NCBI RefSeq assembly: GCF_932526225.1
Contig: NC_064048.1
Location: 13,525,665 to 13,589,664 of the forward strand
Length of the DNA: 64,000 nt
Reading direction: 5' to 3'
DNA from: Nematostella vectensis
Lineage: Eukaryota; Cnidaria; Anthozoa; Actiniaria; Edwardsiidae
Below are positions 24,550 to 37,013 of this stretch, piece after piece (within the stretch, counting starts at the first letter, position 1; every line of letters begins with the position of its first letter). The position numbers and the translations under genes were made by a program. The notes below the pieces were generated by a model. It saw nothing but the letters and a program-made list of their open reading frames with translations, was not told the origin of the DNA and searched no databases.

Positions 24550-26613
24550 TATTCAAGGTTATCATGCAATTCTTTTGTTTGACTGCATATATATATATTT
24601 TTTCTTTCTTTTCATTACAAGTTCTATATGTGTAAGTGGTGACCATAGCTATGATTACTATTATTTAGAATAATTTTTTACCTACTAAAAGAAAACAACT
24701 TGACTGCAAAACACTTACTGTAGGGCACTCGATATTAGGCATTACTTTCATGTGGATGTAAGGTTGAAATGTCAAAACCTTACGCTTTAGCGTATTACAC
24801 TTTGTGGTGATCTGATTCTATTGTTCTTTTTTGTGTTTTTTTTCTAACTATTACCGTGAACTACGCTTTAGCGTATTACACTTTGTGGTGATCTGATTCT
24901 ATTGTTCTTTTTTGTGTTTTACTAACTATTACCGTTTAACTATCACACTTTGTTTCACGGGTTAATGAAAACCACTCTAACTACTTACACTAGTTCTTTT
25001 TTAATATTATCATGTACTTGTATAATTTAGATGAGCAATACATATTTCTTTATGGCTTTGTAGAGTTCATCTCGTTCCTCATAAATAACAAACAAAATGA
25101 AGTTTGTTCTTATTTTGGTGCAAAGGAATCTACAGTAGTTTTCTAATCAGATAATTGTTTTTCTTTTAACACTCACCTGTTATTTCAACAGCCTTACTTG
25201 AGTTTGCTTGTCTCAGAAATAGACCTTGCTTAATAAACAAAGACATGTTACAAACTTATTTAATAATAGGTAACAACTGCAATATTGTATGAAGAGAATG
25301 CCCCTCTCTTCCCCCTGCTATTGTTGAAATTATGCTCAATAAACTTTTACCTCTTCCCTCTCCACCAGTTAAGCATTCTATTTATGCTTCCCTGTAAAAA
25401 ATGCACCCCTTCAAATAGAACATTAAAGTTCACATACTTGTTTACTTCCTCAAACTCTTTGCTTTGTGTTTTTTGTTAACTTCCTAGGAACAAATTGAAT
25501 ACATATAATCAATAAATCCAGCAAGCTTATTTTGCAAACTCACTTTTTTTTTATTTTTGCGCAAAACCAATCAGGATTAGGGGGGTCAAGCACAAAGAAA
25601 GAAAACGAATTTAAAAAAAAGCCCATTGGCCTGGGATCGAACCCGGTCTGAAGAACAAAACGGAAACCATACATACGGATTACCCAATCGGTATGGCAGC
25701 ACAAGGCTTTTACGGAAGGCTGTAAAGAACCCGAAGGCCCCAAGCACCGATATTTCCGAGCGAATATGCTGTACAACACTCTTGCAAGGTTATCCCAACC
25801 CGCGCATTAATGGGGAGGACAATAACCAGGATCCCAGGCCTTTAATACGGTTACGCAACGCACAGCTCGCCGAGATTGTGGATGACAAAAAATAGAGGTC
25901 TATTTGGGCGTCTTGGGTCCCTTGGGGACTCGCCATGCGCACGGGCGCATCTCTTTTATGGTGTACATCGCATCAAATTAGCGAAGAAAAAAGACGCTGT
26001 TTTGGTATCATGTGAAAAGCATAAAATAAATAGAAATAAAGACGTAAGGGGGGAGAATATTGACATCTTCATATTAGAATATTGACAAAATCCGCAATAT
26101 TGTCTACGCTGACTAAGTAAAGCTGTATTTTACTTTAAAGGGGCGGCAGCATAGTACTGCGCATGTCTGGAGTCAGTGTTTATTTAGGCTTTTAAGTGTC
26201 TACAAACAGTTGAACTTTTTAAAAGCTGTCAATACCTTATTAAATAATATGCAATATTATATTGAAAACTATGTTAATGGACAGTTTGTGGTCATTTTTT
26301 TTTTGTTTTGTTTAAAGTCCCCACATGTACCAAAAGCTCATAAGTCAGTATTAGAATTTCACTGAAGTTCATTGTGTCAGAGCTCTAGAGCTATTGCAAA
26401 TCTCTTAACCATGACGCTCCCCTTTTAAAGGAAAGTAAAAAAAATCAAAATTGTTGGTGGGGATCTCTGTTGTGTTTGTTTTCTTTTTAGTTTTGTTCTA
26501 TTATTATTATTATTTTCTTTTTTAGAGGGGGAGGGGAATTCAGCTAAAAATAGCCAAGGGTCAATTCAAGCAACTAGTACAAAAGATGTTTTTTTGCAGT
26601 CCTTTATTCAATA
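24550..26613 (+). repeat. 2-kb unit 13, class B (subtype B4)
   Basis: This is a 2,064-bp unit with the duplicated TTAA element. It shows clustered private changes near 25,958-25,972 (TATGGTGTACATCGC instead of TATTGTGTACATGAC). Confidence 0.87.
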
Positions 26614-28627
26614 TATTCAAGGTTATCATGCAATTCTGTTGTTTGACTGCATATATATATATATATATATATATTTTTTCTTTCTTTTCATTACTAGTTC
26701 TATATGTGTAAGTGGTGACCATAGCTATGATTACTATTATTTAGAATATTTTTTTACCTACTAACAGAAAACAACTTGACTGCAAAACACTTACTGTAGG
26801 GCACTCGATATTAGGCATTACTTTCATGTGGATGTAAGGTTGAAATGTCAAAACCTTCATTAACCCGTGAACTACGCTTTAGCGTATTACACTTTGTGGT
26901 GATCTGATTCTATTGTTCTTTTTTGTGTTTTACTAACTATTACCGTTTAACTATCACACTTTGTTTCACGGGTTAATGAAAACCACTCTAATTACTTACA
27001 GTAGTTCTTTTTTAATATTATCATTTACTTGTATAATTTAGATGAGCAATACATATTTCTTTATGGCTTTGTAGAGCTCATCTCGTTCCTCATAAATAAC
27101 AAACAAAATGAAGTTTGTTCTTATTTTGGTGCAAAGGAATCTACAGTAGTTTTCTAATCAGATAATTGTTTTTTTTAACACTCACCTGTTATTTCAACAG
27201 CTCTTACTTGAGTTTGCTTGTCTCAGAAATAGACCTTGCTTAATAAACAAAGACATGTTACAAACTTTTTTAATAATAGGTAACAACTGCAATATTGTAT
27301 GAAGAGAGTGCCCCTCCCTTTCCCCTGCTATTGTTGACATTATGCTCAATAAACTGTTACCTCTCCCCTCTCCACCAGTTAAGCATTCTATGTATTCTTC
27401 CCTGTACAAAATGCGCCCCTTCAAATAGAACATTAAAGTTCACTTACTTGTTTACTTTCTCAAACTCTTTGCTTTGTGTTTTTTGTTAACTTCCTGGGAA
27501 CAAATTGAATACATATAATCAATAAACCTAGCAAGCTTATTTTGCAAACTCACTTTTTTTTATTATTATTTTTGCGCAAAACCTATCAGGATTAAGGGGG
27601 TCCAGCACAAAGAAAAAAAACGAATTAAAAAAAAAGCCCATTGGCCTGGGATCGAACCCGGTCAGAAGAACAAAACGGAAACCATACATACGGATTACCC
27701 AATCGGTATGGCAGCACAAGGCTTTTACGGAAGGCTGTAAAGAACCCGAAGGCCCCAAGCACCGATATTTCCGAGCGAATATGCTGTACAACACTCTTGC
27801 AAGGTTATCCCAACCCGCGCATTAATGGGGAGGACAATAACCAGGATCCCAGGCCTGTAATACGGTTACGCCACGCACAGCTCGCCGAGATTGTGGATGA
27901 CAAAAAATAGAGGTCTATTTGGGCGTCTTGGGTCCCTTGGGGACTCGCCATGCGCACGGGCGCATCTCTTTTATTGTGTACATGACATCAAATTAGCGAA
28001 GAAAAAAGACGCTGTTTTGGTATCATGTGAAAAGCATAAAATAAATAGAAATAAAGACGTAAGGGTGGAGAATATTGACATCTTCATATTAGAATATTGA
28101 CAAAATCCGCAATTTTGTCTACGCTGACTAAGTAAAGCTGTATTTTACTTTAAAGGGGCAGCAGCATAGTACTACGCATGTCTGGAGTCAGTGTTTATTG
28201 TAGGCTTTTAAGTGTCAACAAACAGTTGAACTTTTTAAAAGCTGTCAATACCTTATTAAATAATATGCAATATTATATTGAAAACTATGTTAATTGACAG
28301 TTTGTGGTCATTTTTTTGTTTTGTTTAAAGTCTCCCACATGTACCAAAAGCTCATAAGTCAGTATTAGAATTTCACTGAAGTTCATTGTGTCAGGGCTCT
28401 AGAGCTATTGCAAATCTCTTAAACATGACACTCCCCTTTAAAGGAAAGTAAAAAAAATCAAAATTGTTGGTGGGGGTCTCTGTTGTGTTTTTTTTCTTTT
28501 TAGTTTTGTTCTATTATTATTATTATTTTCTTTTTTTAGAGGGGGAGGGGAATTCAGCTAAAAATAGCCAAGGGTCAATTCAAGCAACTAGTACAAAATA
28601 TGTTTTTTTGCAGTCCTTTATTCAATA
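26614..28627 (+). repeat. 2-kb unit 14, class A
   Basis: This is a 2,014-bp class A unit with an (AT)n tract at 26,651-26,674. The part after about 28,040 switches to class B markers (AAGCATAAAATAAA, TGTTTATTGTAGG), so the unit looks like an A/B mosaic. Confidence 0.85.
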
Positions 28628-28882
28628 TATTCAAGGTTATCATGCAATTCTTTTGTTTAAATGCATATATATATATATTTTTTCTTTCTTTTCATTACAA
28701 GTTCTATATGTGTAAGTGGTGACCATAGCTATGATTACTATTATTTAGAATAATTTTTTACCTACTAAAAGAAAACAACTTGACTGCAAAACACTTACTG
28801 TAGGGCACTCGATATTAGGCATTACTTTCATGTGGATGTAAGGTTGAAATGTCAAAACCTTCATTAACCCGTGAACTACGCT

Positions 28883-28917
<35 letters not shown>

Positions 28918-30902
28918 CTTTATTGCCTTAGATAAATCAACATGTCTAAGTTTACAAAATGTAGGAGAAACCGATTATAAGTAAATGCGCTACATCAATT
29001 ATATGTCACTATATTTAAAGACAAGCCTATTGACAAAAAGTATTTTTGAATCGCTCTGAGTGAACCCTAGGATAAATCACATTTCTTTTTCTGAGGTTGT
29101 ATTTTTGGTCTTTTTTCTTAGGCAGGATTTTGCTCAGAGGATATTCAGGTTGAATAGTTTAGCATATTACACTTTGTTGTGATCTGATTCTATTGTTCTT
29201 TTTTGTGTTTTACTAACTATTACCGTTTAACTATCACACTTTGTTTCACGGGTTAATGAAAACCACTCTAATTACTTACAGTAGTTCTTTTTTAATATTA
29301 TCATTTACTTGTATAATTTAGATGAGCAATTCATATTTCTTTATGGCTTTGTAGAGCTCATCTCGTTCCTCATAAATAACAAACAAAATGAAGTTTGTTC
29401 TTATTTTAGTGCAAAGGAATCTACAGTAGTTTTCTAATCAGATAATTGTTTTTCTTTTAACACTCACCTGTTATTTCAACAGCCTTACTTGAGTTTGCTT
29501 GTCTCAGAAATAGACCTTGCTTAATAAACAAAGACATGTTACAAACTTATTTAATAATAGGTAACAACTGCAATATTGTATGAAGAGAGTGCCCCTCTCT
29601 TCCCCCTGCTATTGTTGAAATTATGCTCAATAAACTTTTACCTCTTCCCTCTCCACCAGTTAAGCATTCTATGTATGCTTCCCTGTACAAAAAATACCCC
29701 TTCAAATAGAACATTAAAGTTCACATACTTGTTTACTTCCTCAAACTCTTTGCTTTGTGTTTTTTGTTAACTTCCTAGGAACAAATTGAATACATATAAT
29801 CAATAAATCCAGCAAGCTTATTTTGCAAACTCACTTTTTTTTTTATTTTTGCGCAAAACCAATCAGGATTAGGGGGGTCAAGCACAAAGAAAGAAAACGA
29901 ATAAAAAAAAGCCCATTGGCCTGGGATCGAACCCGGTCTGAAGAACAAAACGGAAACCATACATACGGATTACCCAATCGGTATGGCAGCACAAGGCTTT
30001 TACGGAAGGCTGTAAAGAACCCGAAGGCCCCAAGCACCGATATTTCCGAGCGAATATGCTGTACAACACTCTTGCAAGGTTATCCCAACCCGCGCATTAA
30101 TGGGGAGGACAATAACCAGGATCCCAGGCCTGTAATACGGTTACGCCACGCACAGCTCGCCGAGATTGTGGATGACAAAAAATAGAGGTCTATTTGGGCG
30201 TCTTGGGTCCCTTGGGGACTCGCCATGCGCACGGGCGCATCTCTTCTATTGTGTACATGACATCAAATTAGCGAAGAAAAAAGACGCTGTTTTGGTATCA
30301 TGTGAAAAGCATAAATTAAATAGAAATAAAGACGTAAGGGGGGAGAATATTGACATCTTCATATAAGAATATTGACAAAATCCGCAATTTTGTCTACGCT
30401 GACTAAGTAAAGCTGTATTTTACTTTAAAGGGGCAGCAGCATAGTACTGCGCATGTCTGGAGTCAGTGTTTATTGTAGGCTTTTAAGTGTCAACAAACAG
30501 TTGAACTTTTTAAAAGCTGTCAATACCTTATTAAATAATATGCAATATTATATTGAAAACTATGTTAGTTGACAGTTTGTGGTCATTTTTTTTGTTTTGT
30601 TTAAAGTCTCCCACATGTACCCAAGGCTCATAAGTCAGTATTAGAATTTCACTGAAGTTCATTGTGTCAGGGCTCTAGAGCTATTGCAAATCTCTTAAAC
30701 ATGACACTCCCCTTTAAAGGAAAGTAAAAAAAAATCAAAATTGTTGGTGGGGGTCTCTGTTGTGTTTTTTTTCTTTTTAGTTTTGTTCTTTTATTATTAT
30801 TATTTTCTTTTTTAGAGGGGGAGGGGAATTCAGCTAAAAATAGCCAAGGGTCAATTCAAGCAACTAGTACAAAAGATGTTTTTTGCAGTCCTTTATTCAA
30901 TA
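28628..30902 (+). repeat. 2-kb unit 15, class B (subtype B1), with LINE-like insert
   Basis: This is a 2,275-bp unit. The added length is a ~272-bp LINE-like 3' fragment inserted inside the TTAA element. The B1 marker ACAAAAAATACCCC links it to the unit at 4,018, and both precede a unit that carries the 219-bp insertion. Confidence 0.88.
28882..29161 (-). mobile_element. Truncated LINE-like 3' end inserted in the TTAA element
   Basis: About 272 bp (28886-29157) interrupts the 109-bp element after ACGCTTTA. Read on the minus strand it ends GGCAATAAAG followed by an ATT-triplet run. That is a polyadenylation signal with a simple tandem tail, the 3' structure typical of CR1/L2-type non-LTR retrotransposons. 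TTTA occurs at both edges (28882-28885 and 29158-29161) and may be a short target duplication. It is 5'-truncated with no reverse-transcriptase frame. It could also be a SINE sharing a LINE tail. It is the only copy in the window, so it is younger than the local unit duplications. Confidence 0.7.
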
Positions 30903-31985
30903 TATTCAAGGTTATCATGCAATTCTTTTGTTTGACTGCATATATATATATTTTTTCTTTCTTTTCATTACAAGTTCTATATGTGTAAGTGGTGACCATA
31001 GCTATGATTACTATTATTTAGAATAATTTTTTACCTACTAAAAGAAAACAACTTGACTGCAAAACACTTACTGTAGGGCACTCGATATTAGGCATTACTT
31101 TCATGTGGATGTAAGGTTGAAATGTCAAAACCTTACGCTTTAGCGTATTACACTTTGTGGTGATCTGATTCTATTGTTCTTTTTTGTGTTTTTTTCTAAC
31201 TATTACCGTGAACTACGCCTTAGCGTATTACACTTTGTGGTGATCTGATTCTATTGTTCTTTTTTGTGTTTTACTAACTATTACCGTTTAACTATCACAC
31301 TTTGTTTCACGGGTTAATGAAAACCACTCTAATTACTTAGATAGATAATGTGTTTATTAACCCTATTGCAGCGAAAGCTGAATTACATGGCAGCCAGTAT
31401 ATATATAATACATCCTTACATTTACATAACTTGTTGATAACGATAAGTACAGAAATTGTTGAGCCTATTCGTACGGCCGCAGATGGGGACAACAGACGCC
31501 GTACCGGACCGTAATCCATACCCATGGTGCGTTGCTACAGGAATAGGAATTATTATTCTACTTACAGTAGTTCTTTTTTAATATTATCATTTACTTGTAT
31601 AATTTAGATGAGCAATACATATTTCTTTATGGCTTTGTAGAGCTCATCTCGTTCCTCATAAATAACAAACAAAATGAAGTTTGTTCTTATTTTGGTGCAA
31701 AGGAATCTACAGTAGTTTTCTAATCAGATAATTGTTTTTCTTTTAACACTCACCTGTTATTTCAACAGCCTTACTTGAGTTTGCTTGTCTCAGAAATAGA
31801 CCTTGCTTAATAAACAAAGACATGTTACAAACTTATTTAATAATAGGTAACAACTGCAATATTGTATGAAGAGAGTGTTCCTCTCTTCCCCCTGCTATTG
31901 TTGACATTATGCTCAATAAACTGTTACCTCTCCCCTCTCCACCAGTTAAGCATTCTATGTATGCTTCCCTGTACAAAATGCGCCC
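30903..31985 (+). repeat. 2-kb unit 16, truncated by the inversion, A/B mosaic
   Basis: This unit carries the duplicated TTAA element and the 219-bp insertion, as at 6,042. Its CT-rich segment starts as B2 (GTTCCTCTCTTCC) and continues as class A (TGACATTATG, CTGTTACCTCTCCCC). It stops at TGCGCCC, where orientation reverses. Confidence 0.88.
31334..31564. mobile_element. 219-bp insertion with TACTTA target duplication (copy 2)
   Basis: The insert at 31340-31558 is the same length, sits at the same site in the unit and has the same flanking TACTTA as copy 1. It differs by a few substitutions (for example GTTTATTAACC for GTTTTTTAACC, and ACATGGCAG for ACAGGGCAG). Identical site and length show that both descend from one insertion copied by array expansion. 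Confidence 0.85.
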
Positions 31986-32218
31986 GGAATCGATCCCAGG
32001 CCAATGGGCTTTTTTTTATTCGTTTTCTTTCTTTGTGCTTGACCCCCCTAATCCTGATTGGTTTTGCGCAAAAATAATAAAAAAAGTGAGTTTGCAAAAT
32101 AAGCTTGCTGGATTTATTGATGATATGTATTCAATTTGTTCCTAGGAAGTTAAAAAAAACACAGAGCAAAGCGTTTGAGAAAGTAAACAAGTATGTGAAC
32201 TTTAATGTTCTATTTGAA
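31984..32218. other. Inversion centre of the 2-kb satellite
   Basis: The plus-orientation unit is readable to TGCGCCC (31,985). The minus-orientation unit is readable from about 31,984 (CCGGAATCGATCCCAGG, usual form CCGGGTTCGATCCCAGG). They overlap by about two bases. The matching end of the right arm lies at about 32,219 (GGCGCATTTTGTACAGGG), so 31,986-32,218 is a 233-bp asymmetric loop between inverted arms tens of kilobases long. Microhomology at the join fits a non-homologous or template-switch event more than pairing of identical repeats. Confidence 0.9.
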
Positions 32219-33011
32219 GGGGCGCATTTTGTACAGGGAAGCATACATAGAATGCTTAACTGGTGGAGAGGGGAGAGGTAACAGTTTATTGAGCATAATG
32301 TCAACAATAGCAGGGGGAAGGGAGGGGCACTCTCTTCATACAATATTGCAGTTGTTACCTATTATTAAATAAGTTTGTAACATGTCTTTGTTTATTAAGC
32401 AAGGTCTATTTCTGAGACAAGCAAACTCAAGTAAGAGCTGTTGAAATAACAGGTGAGTGTTAAAAAAAACAATTATCTGATTAGAAAACTAATGTAGATT
32501 CCTTTGCACCAAATAAGAACAAACTTCATTTTGTTTGTTATTTATGAGGAACGAGATGAGCTCTACAAAGCCATAAAGAAATATGTATTGCTCATCTAAA
32601 TTATACAAGTAAATAATAATATTAAAAAAGAATTACTGTAAGTAATTAGAGTGGTTTTCATTAACCCGTGAAACAAAGTGTGATAGTTAAACGGTAATAG
32701 TTAGTAAAACACAAAAAAGAACAATAGAATCAGATCACCACGAAGTGTAATACGCTAAAGCGTAGTTCACGGGTTAATGAAGGTTTTGACATTTCAACCT
32801 TACATCCACATGAAAGTAATGCCTAATATCGAGTCCCCTACAGTAAGTGTTTTGCAGTCAAGTTGTTTTCTGTTAGTAGGTAAAAAATTATTCTAAATAA
32901 TAGTAATCATAGCTATGGTCACCACTTACACATATAGAACTTGTAATGAAAAGAAAGAAAAAAAATATATATATGCAGTCAAACAACAGAATTGCATGAT
33001 AACCTTGAATA
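31986..33011 (-). repeat. 2-kb unit, inverted, truncated at the inversion
   Basis: This is the first minus-strand unit. It runs leftward from 33,011 and ends inside its tRNA-like relic, where the B box is altered (GGAATCGATCCC at about 31,986). Its CT-rich segment (about 32,240-32,340) is class A. Confidence 0.88.
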
Positions 33012-35013
33012 TATTGAATAAAGGACTGCAAAAAAACATCTTTTGTACTAGTTGCTTGAATTGAATCTTGGCTATTTTTAGCTGAATTCCCCTCCCCCTC
33101 TAGAAAAGAAAATAATAATAATAATAGAACAAAACTAAAAAGAAAACAAACACAGCAGAGACCCCCACCAACAATTTTGATTTTTTTACTTTCCTTTAAA
33201 GGGGTTGTGTCATGTTTAAGAGATTTGCAATAGCTCTAGAGCCCTGACACAATGAACTTCAGTGAAATTCTAATACTGACTTATGAGCTTTTGGTACATG
33301 TGGGAGACTTTAAACAAAACAAAACAAATGACCACAAACTGTCAATTAACATAGTTTTCAATATAATATTGCATATTATTTAATAAGGTATTGACAGCTT
33401 TTAAAAAGTTCAACTGTTTGTAGACACTTAAAAGCCTACAATAAACACTGACTCCAGACATGCGCAGTACTATGCTGCTGCCCCTTTAAAGTAAAATACA
33501 GCTTTACTTAGTCAGCGTAGACAAAATTGCGGATTTTGTCAATATTCTAATATGAATATGTCAATATTCTCCCCCCTTACGTCTTTATTTCTATTTATTT
33601 TATGCTTTTCACATGATACCAAAACAGCGTCTTTTTTCTTCGCTAATTTGATGTCATGTACACATTAAAAGAGATGCGCCCGTGCGCATGGCGAGTCCCC
33701 AAGGGACCCAAGACGCCCAAATAGACCTCTATTTTTTGTCATCCACAATCTCTGCGAGCTGTGCGTGGCGTAACCGTATTACAGGCCTGGGATCCTGGTT
33801 ATTGTCCTCCCCATTAATGCGCGGGTTGGGATAACCTTGCAAGAGTGTTGTACAGCATATTCGCTCGGAAATATCGATGCTTGGGGCCTTCGGGTTCTTT
33901 ACAGCCTTCCGTAAAAGCCTTGTGCTGCCATACCGATTGGGTAATCCGTATGTATGGTTTCCGTTTTGTTCTTCAGACCGGGTTTGATCCCAGGCCAATG
34001 GGCTTTTTTTTTATTCGTTTTCTTTCTTTGTGCTTGACCCCCCTAATCCTGATTGGTTTTGCGCAAAAAAAAAAAAAAAAGTGAGTTTGCAAAATAAGCT
34101 TGCTGGATTTATTGATTATATGTATTCAATTTGTTCCTAGGAAGTTAACAAAAAACACAAAGCAAAGAGTTTGAGGAAGTAAACAAGTATGTGAACTTTA
34201 ATGTTCTATTTGAAGGGGTGCATTTTGTACAGGGAAGCATACATAGAATGCTTAACTGGTGGAGAGGGAAGAGGTAAAAGTTTATTGAGCATAATTTCAA
34301 CAATAGCAGGGGGAAGAGAGGGGCACTCTCTTCATACAATATTGCAGTTGTTACCTATTATTAAATAAGTTTGTAACATGTCTTTGTTTATTAAGCAAGG
34401 TCTATTTCTGAGACAAGCAAACTCAAGTAAGGCTGTTGAAATAACAGGTGAGTGTTAAAAGAAAAACAATTATCTGATTAGAAAACTACTGTAGATTCCT
34501 TTGCACCAAAATAAGAACAAACTTCATTTTGTTTGTTATTTATGAGGAACGAGATGAGCTCTACACAGCCATAAAGAAATATGTATTGCTCATCTAAATT
34601 ATACAAGTAAATGATAATATTAAAAAAGAACTACTGTAAGTAATTAGAGTGGTTTTCATTAACCCGTGAAACAAAGTGTGATAGTTAAACGGTAATAGTT
34701 AGTAAAACACAAAAAAGAACAATAGAATCAGATCACCACAAAGTGTAATACGCTAAAGCGTAGTTCACGGGTTAATGGAGGTTTTGACATTTCAACCTTA
34801 CATCCACATGAAAGTAATGCCTAATATCGAGTGCCCTACAGTAAGTGTTTTGCAGTTAAGTTGTTTTCTGTTAGTAGGTAAAAAAATATTCTAAATAATA
34901 GTAATCATAGCTATGGTCACCACTTACACATATAGAACTAGTAATGAAAAGAAAGAAAAAAAATATATATATATATGCAGTCAAACAACAGAATTGCATG
35001 ATAACCTTGAATA
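33012..35013 (-). repeat. 2-kb unit, inverted, class B-like (B3 type)
   Basis: This is a 2,002-bp unit. The B box reads GGTTTGATCCC (33,978-33,988), losing the invariant C of the TTC triplet. The CT-rich segment is class B. The A-run next to the relic lacks the usual interrupting T. Confidence 0.88.
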
Positions 35014-37013
35014 TATTGAATAAAGGACTGCAAAAAAACATCTTTTCTACAGTTGCTTGAATTGACCCTTGGCTATTTTTAGCTGAATTCCCCTCCCCCT
35101 CTAAAAAAGAAAATAATAATAATAATAGAACAAAACTAAAAAGAAAACAAACACAACAGAGACCCCCACCAACAATTTTGATTTTTTTTACTTTCCTTTA
35201 GAAGGGGAGTGTCATGGTTAAGAGATTTGCAATAGCTCTAGAGCTCTGACACAATGAACTTCAGTGAAATTTTAATACTGACTTATGAGCTTTTGGTACA
35301 TGTGGGGACTTTAAACAAAACAAAAAAATGACCACAAACTGTCAATTAACATAGTTTTCAATATAATATTGCATTTTATTTAATAAGGTATTAACAGCTT
35401 TTAAAAAGTTCAACTGTTTGTTGACACTTAAAAGCCTACAATAATCACTGAATCCAGACATGCGCAGTACTATGCTGCTGCCCCTTTAAAGTAAAATACA
35501 GCTTTACTTAGTCAGCGTAGACAAAATTGCGGATTTTGTCAATATTCTAATATGAAGATGTCAATATTCTCCCCCCTTACGTCTTTATTTCTATTTATTT
35601 TATGCTTTTCACATGATACCAAAACAGCGTCTTTTTTCTTCGCTAATTTGATGTCATGTACACAATAAAAGAGATGCGCCCGTGCGCATGGCGAGTCCCC
35701 AAGGGACCCAAGACGCCCAAATAGACCTCTATTTTTTTGTCATCCACAATCTCGGCGAGCTGTGCGTGGCGTAACCGTATTACAGGCCTGGGATCCTGGT
35801 TATTGTCCTCCCCATTAATGCGCGGGTTGGGATAACCTTGCAAGAGTGTTGTACAGCATATTCGCTCGGAAATATCGGTGCTTGGGGAATTCGGGTTCTT
35901 TACAGCCTTCCGTAAAATCCTTGTGCTGCCATACCGATTGGGTAATCCGTATGTATGGTTTCCGTTTTGTTCTTCAGACCGGTTTCGATCCCAGGCCAAT
36001 GGGCTTTTTTTTTAATTCGTTTTTTTTCTTTGTGCTGGACCCCCTTAATCCTGATAGGTTTTGCGCAAAAATAATAATAAAAAAAGTGAGTTTGCAAAAT
36101 AAGCTTGCTAGGTTTATTGATTATATGTATTCAATTTGTTCACAGGAAGTTAACAAAAAACACAAAGCAAAGAGTTTGAGGAAGTAAACAAGTATGTGAA
36201 CATTAATGTTCTATTTGAAGGGGTGCATTTTGTACAGGGAAGAATACATAGAATGCTTAACTGGTGGAGAGGGAAAAGGTAAAAGTTTATTGAGCATAAT
36301 TTCAACAATAGCAGGGGGAAGAGAGGGGCACTCTCTTCATACAATATTGCAGTTGTTACCTATTATTAAATAAGTTTGTAACATGTCTTTGTTTATTAAG
36401 CAAGGTCTATTTCTGAGACAAGCAAACTCATGTAAGGCTGTTGAAATAACAGGGGAGTGTTAAAAAAAACAGTTATCTGATTAGAAAACTAATGTAGATT
36501 CCTTTGCACCAAATAAGAACAAACATCATTTTGTTTGTTATTTATGAGGAACGAGATGAGCTCTAAAAGGTCAAGAATAAATATGTATTGCTCATCTAAA
36601 TTATACAAGTAAATAATAATATTAAAAAAGAATTACTGTAAGTAATTAGAGTGGTTTTCATTAACCCGTGAAAAAAAGTGTGATAGTTAAACGGTAATAG
36701 TTAGTAAATCACAAAAAAGAACAATAGAATCAGATCACAACAAAGTGTAATACGCTAAAGCGTAGTTCACGGGTTAATGAAGGTTTTGACATTTCAACCT
36801 TACATCCACATGAAAGTAATGCCTAATATCGAGTGCCCTACAGTAAGTGTTTTGCAGTCAAGTTGTTTTCTTTTAGTAGGTAAAAAATTATTCTAAATAA
36901 TAGTAATCATAGCTATGGTCACCACTTACACATATAGAACTTGTAATGAAAAGAAAGAAAAAAAATATATATATATGCAGTCAAACAAAAGAATTGCATG
37001 ATAACCTTGAATA
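35014..37013 (-). repeat. 2-kb unit, inverted, class B-like
   Basis: This is a 2,000-bp unit with many private changes. The B box reads GTTTCGATCCC, and a GGCC in the core is replaced by AATT (near 35,888), creating an extra EcoRI site. Near 36,566 the sequence reads AAAAGGTCAAGAAT. It is one of the most diverged inverted units. Confidence 0.87.

Larger units (their letters stand above)
1..31985 (+). repeat. 2.0-kb satellite, direct-orientation block
   Basis: About sixteen head-to-tail copies of one ~2.0-kb unit. I phase units at the motif TATTCAAGGTTAT, which gives starts at 1, 2004, 4018, 6042, 8329, 10396, 12410, 14411, 16474, 18481, 20482, 22548, 24550, 26614, 28628 and 30903. The order inside a unit is: (AT)n tract; TTAA-bounded 109-bp inverted-repeat element; AT-rich stretch with a CT-rich segment; A-run and tRNA-like relic; GC-richer core; AT-rich tail with an AGAGGGGGAGGGG purine tract next to an EcoRI site. 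Length steps come from identifiable insertions or an internal duplication, not random drift. Both strands are free of long reading frames. Nothing identifies the satellite family by name. Confidence 0.97.

Noticed and set aside
29823-30185. A 120-codon open frame starting with ATG
   Set aside because: It is the same recurrent frame joined upstream to an A-run by a local length change in the homopolymer. The extension is absent from almost all other units.
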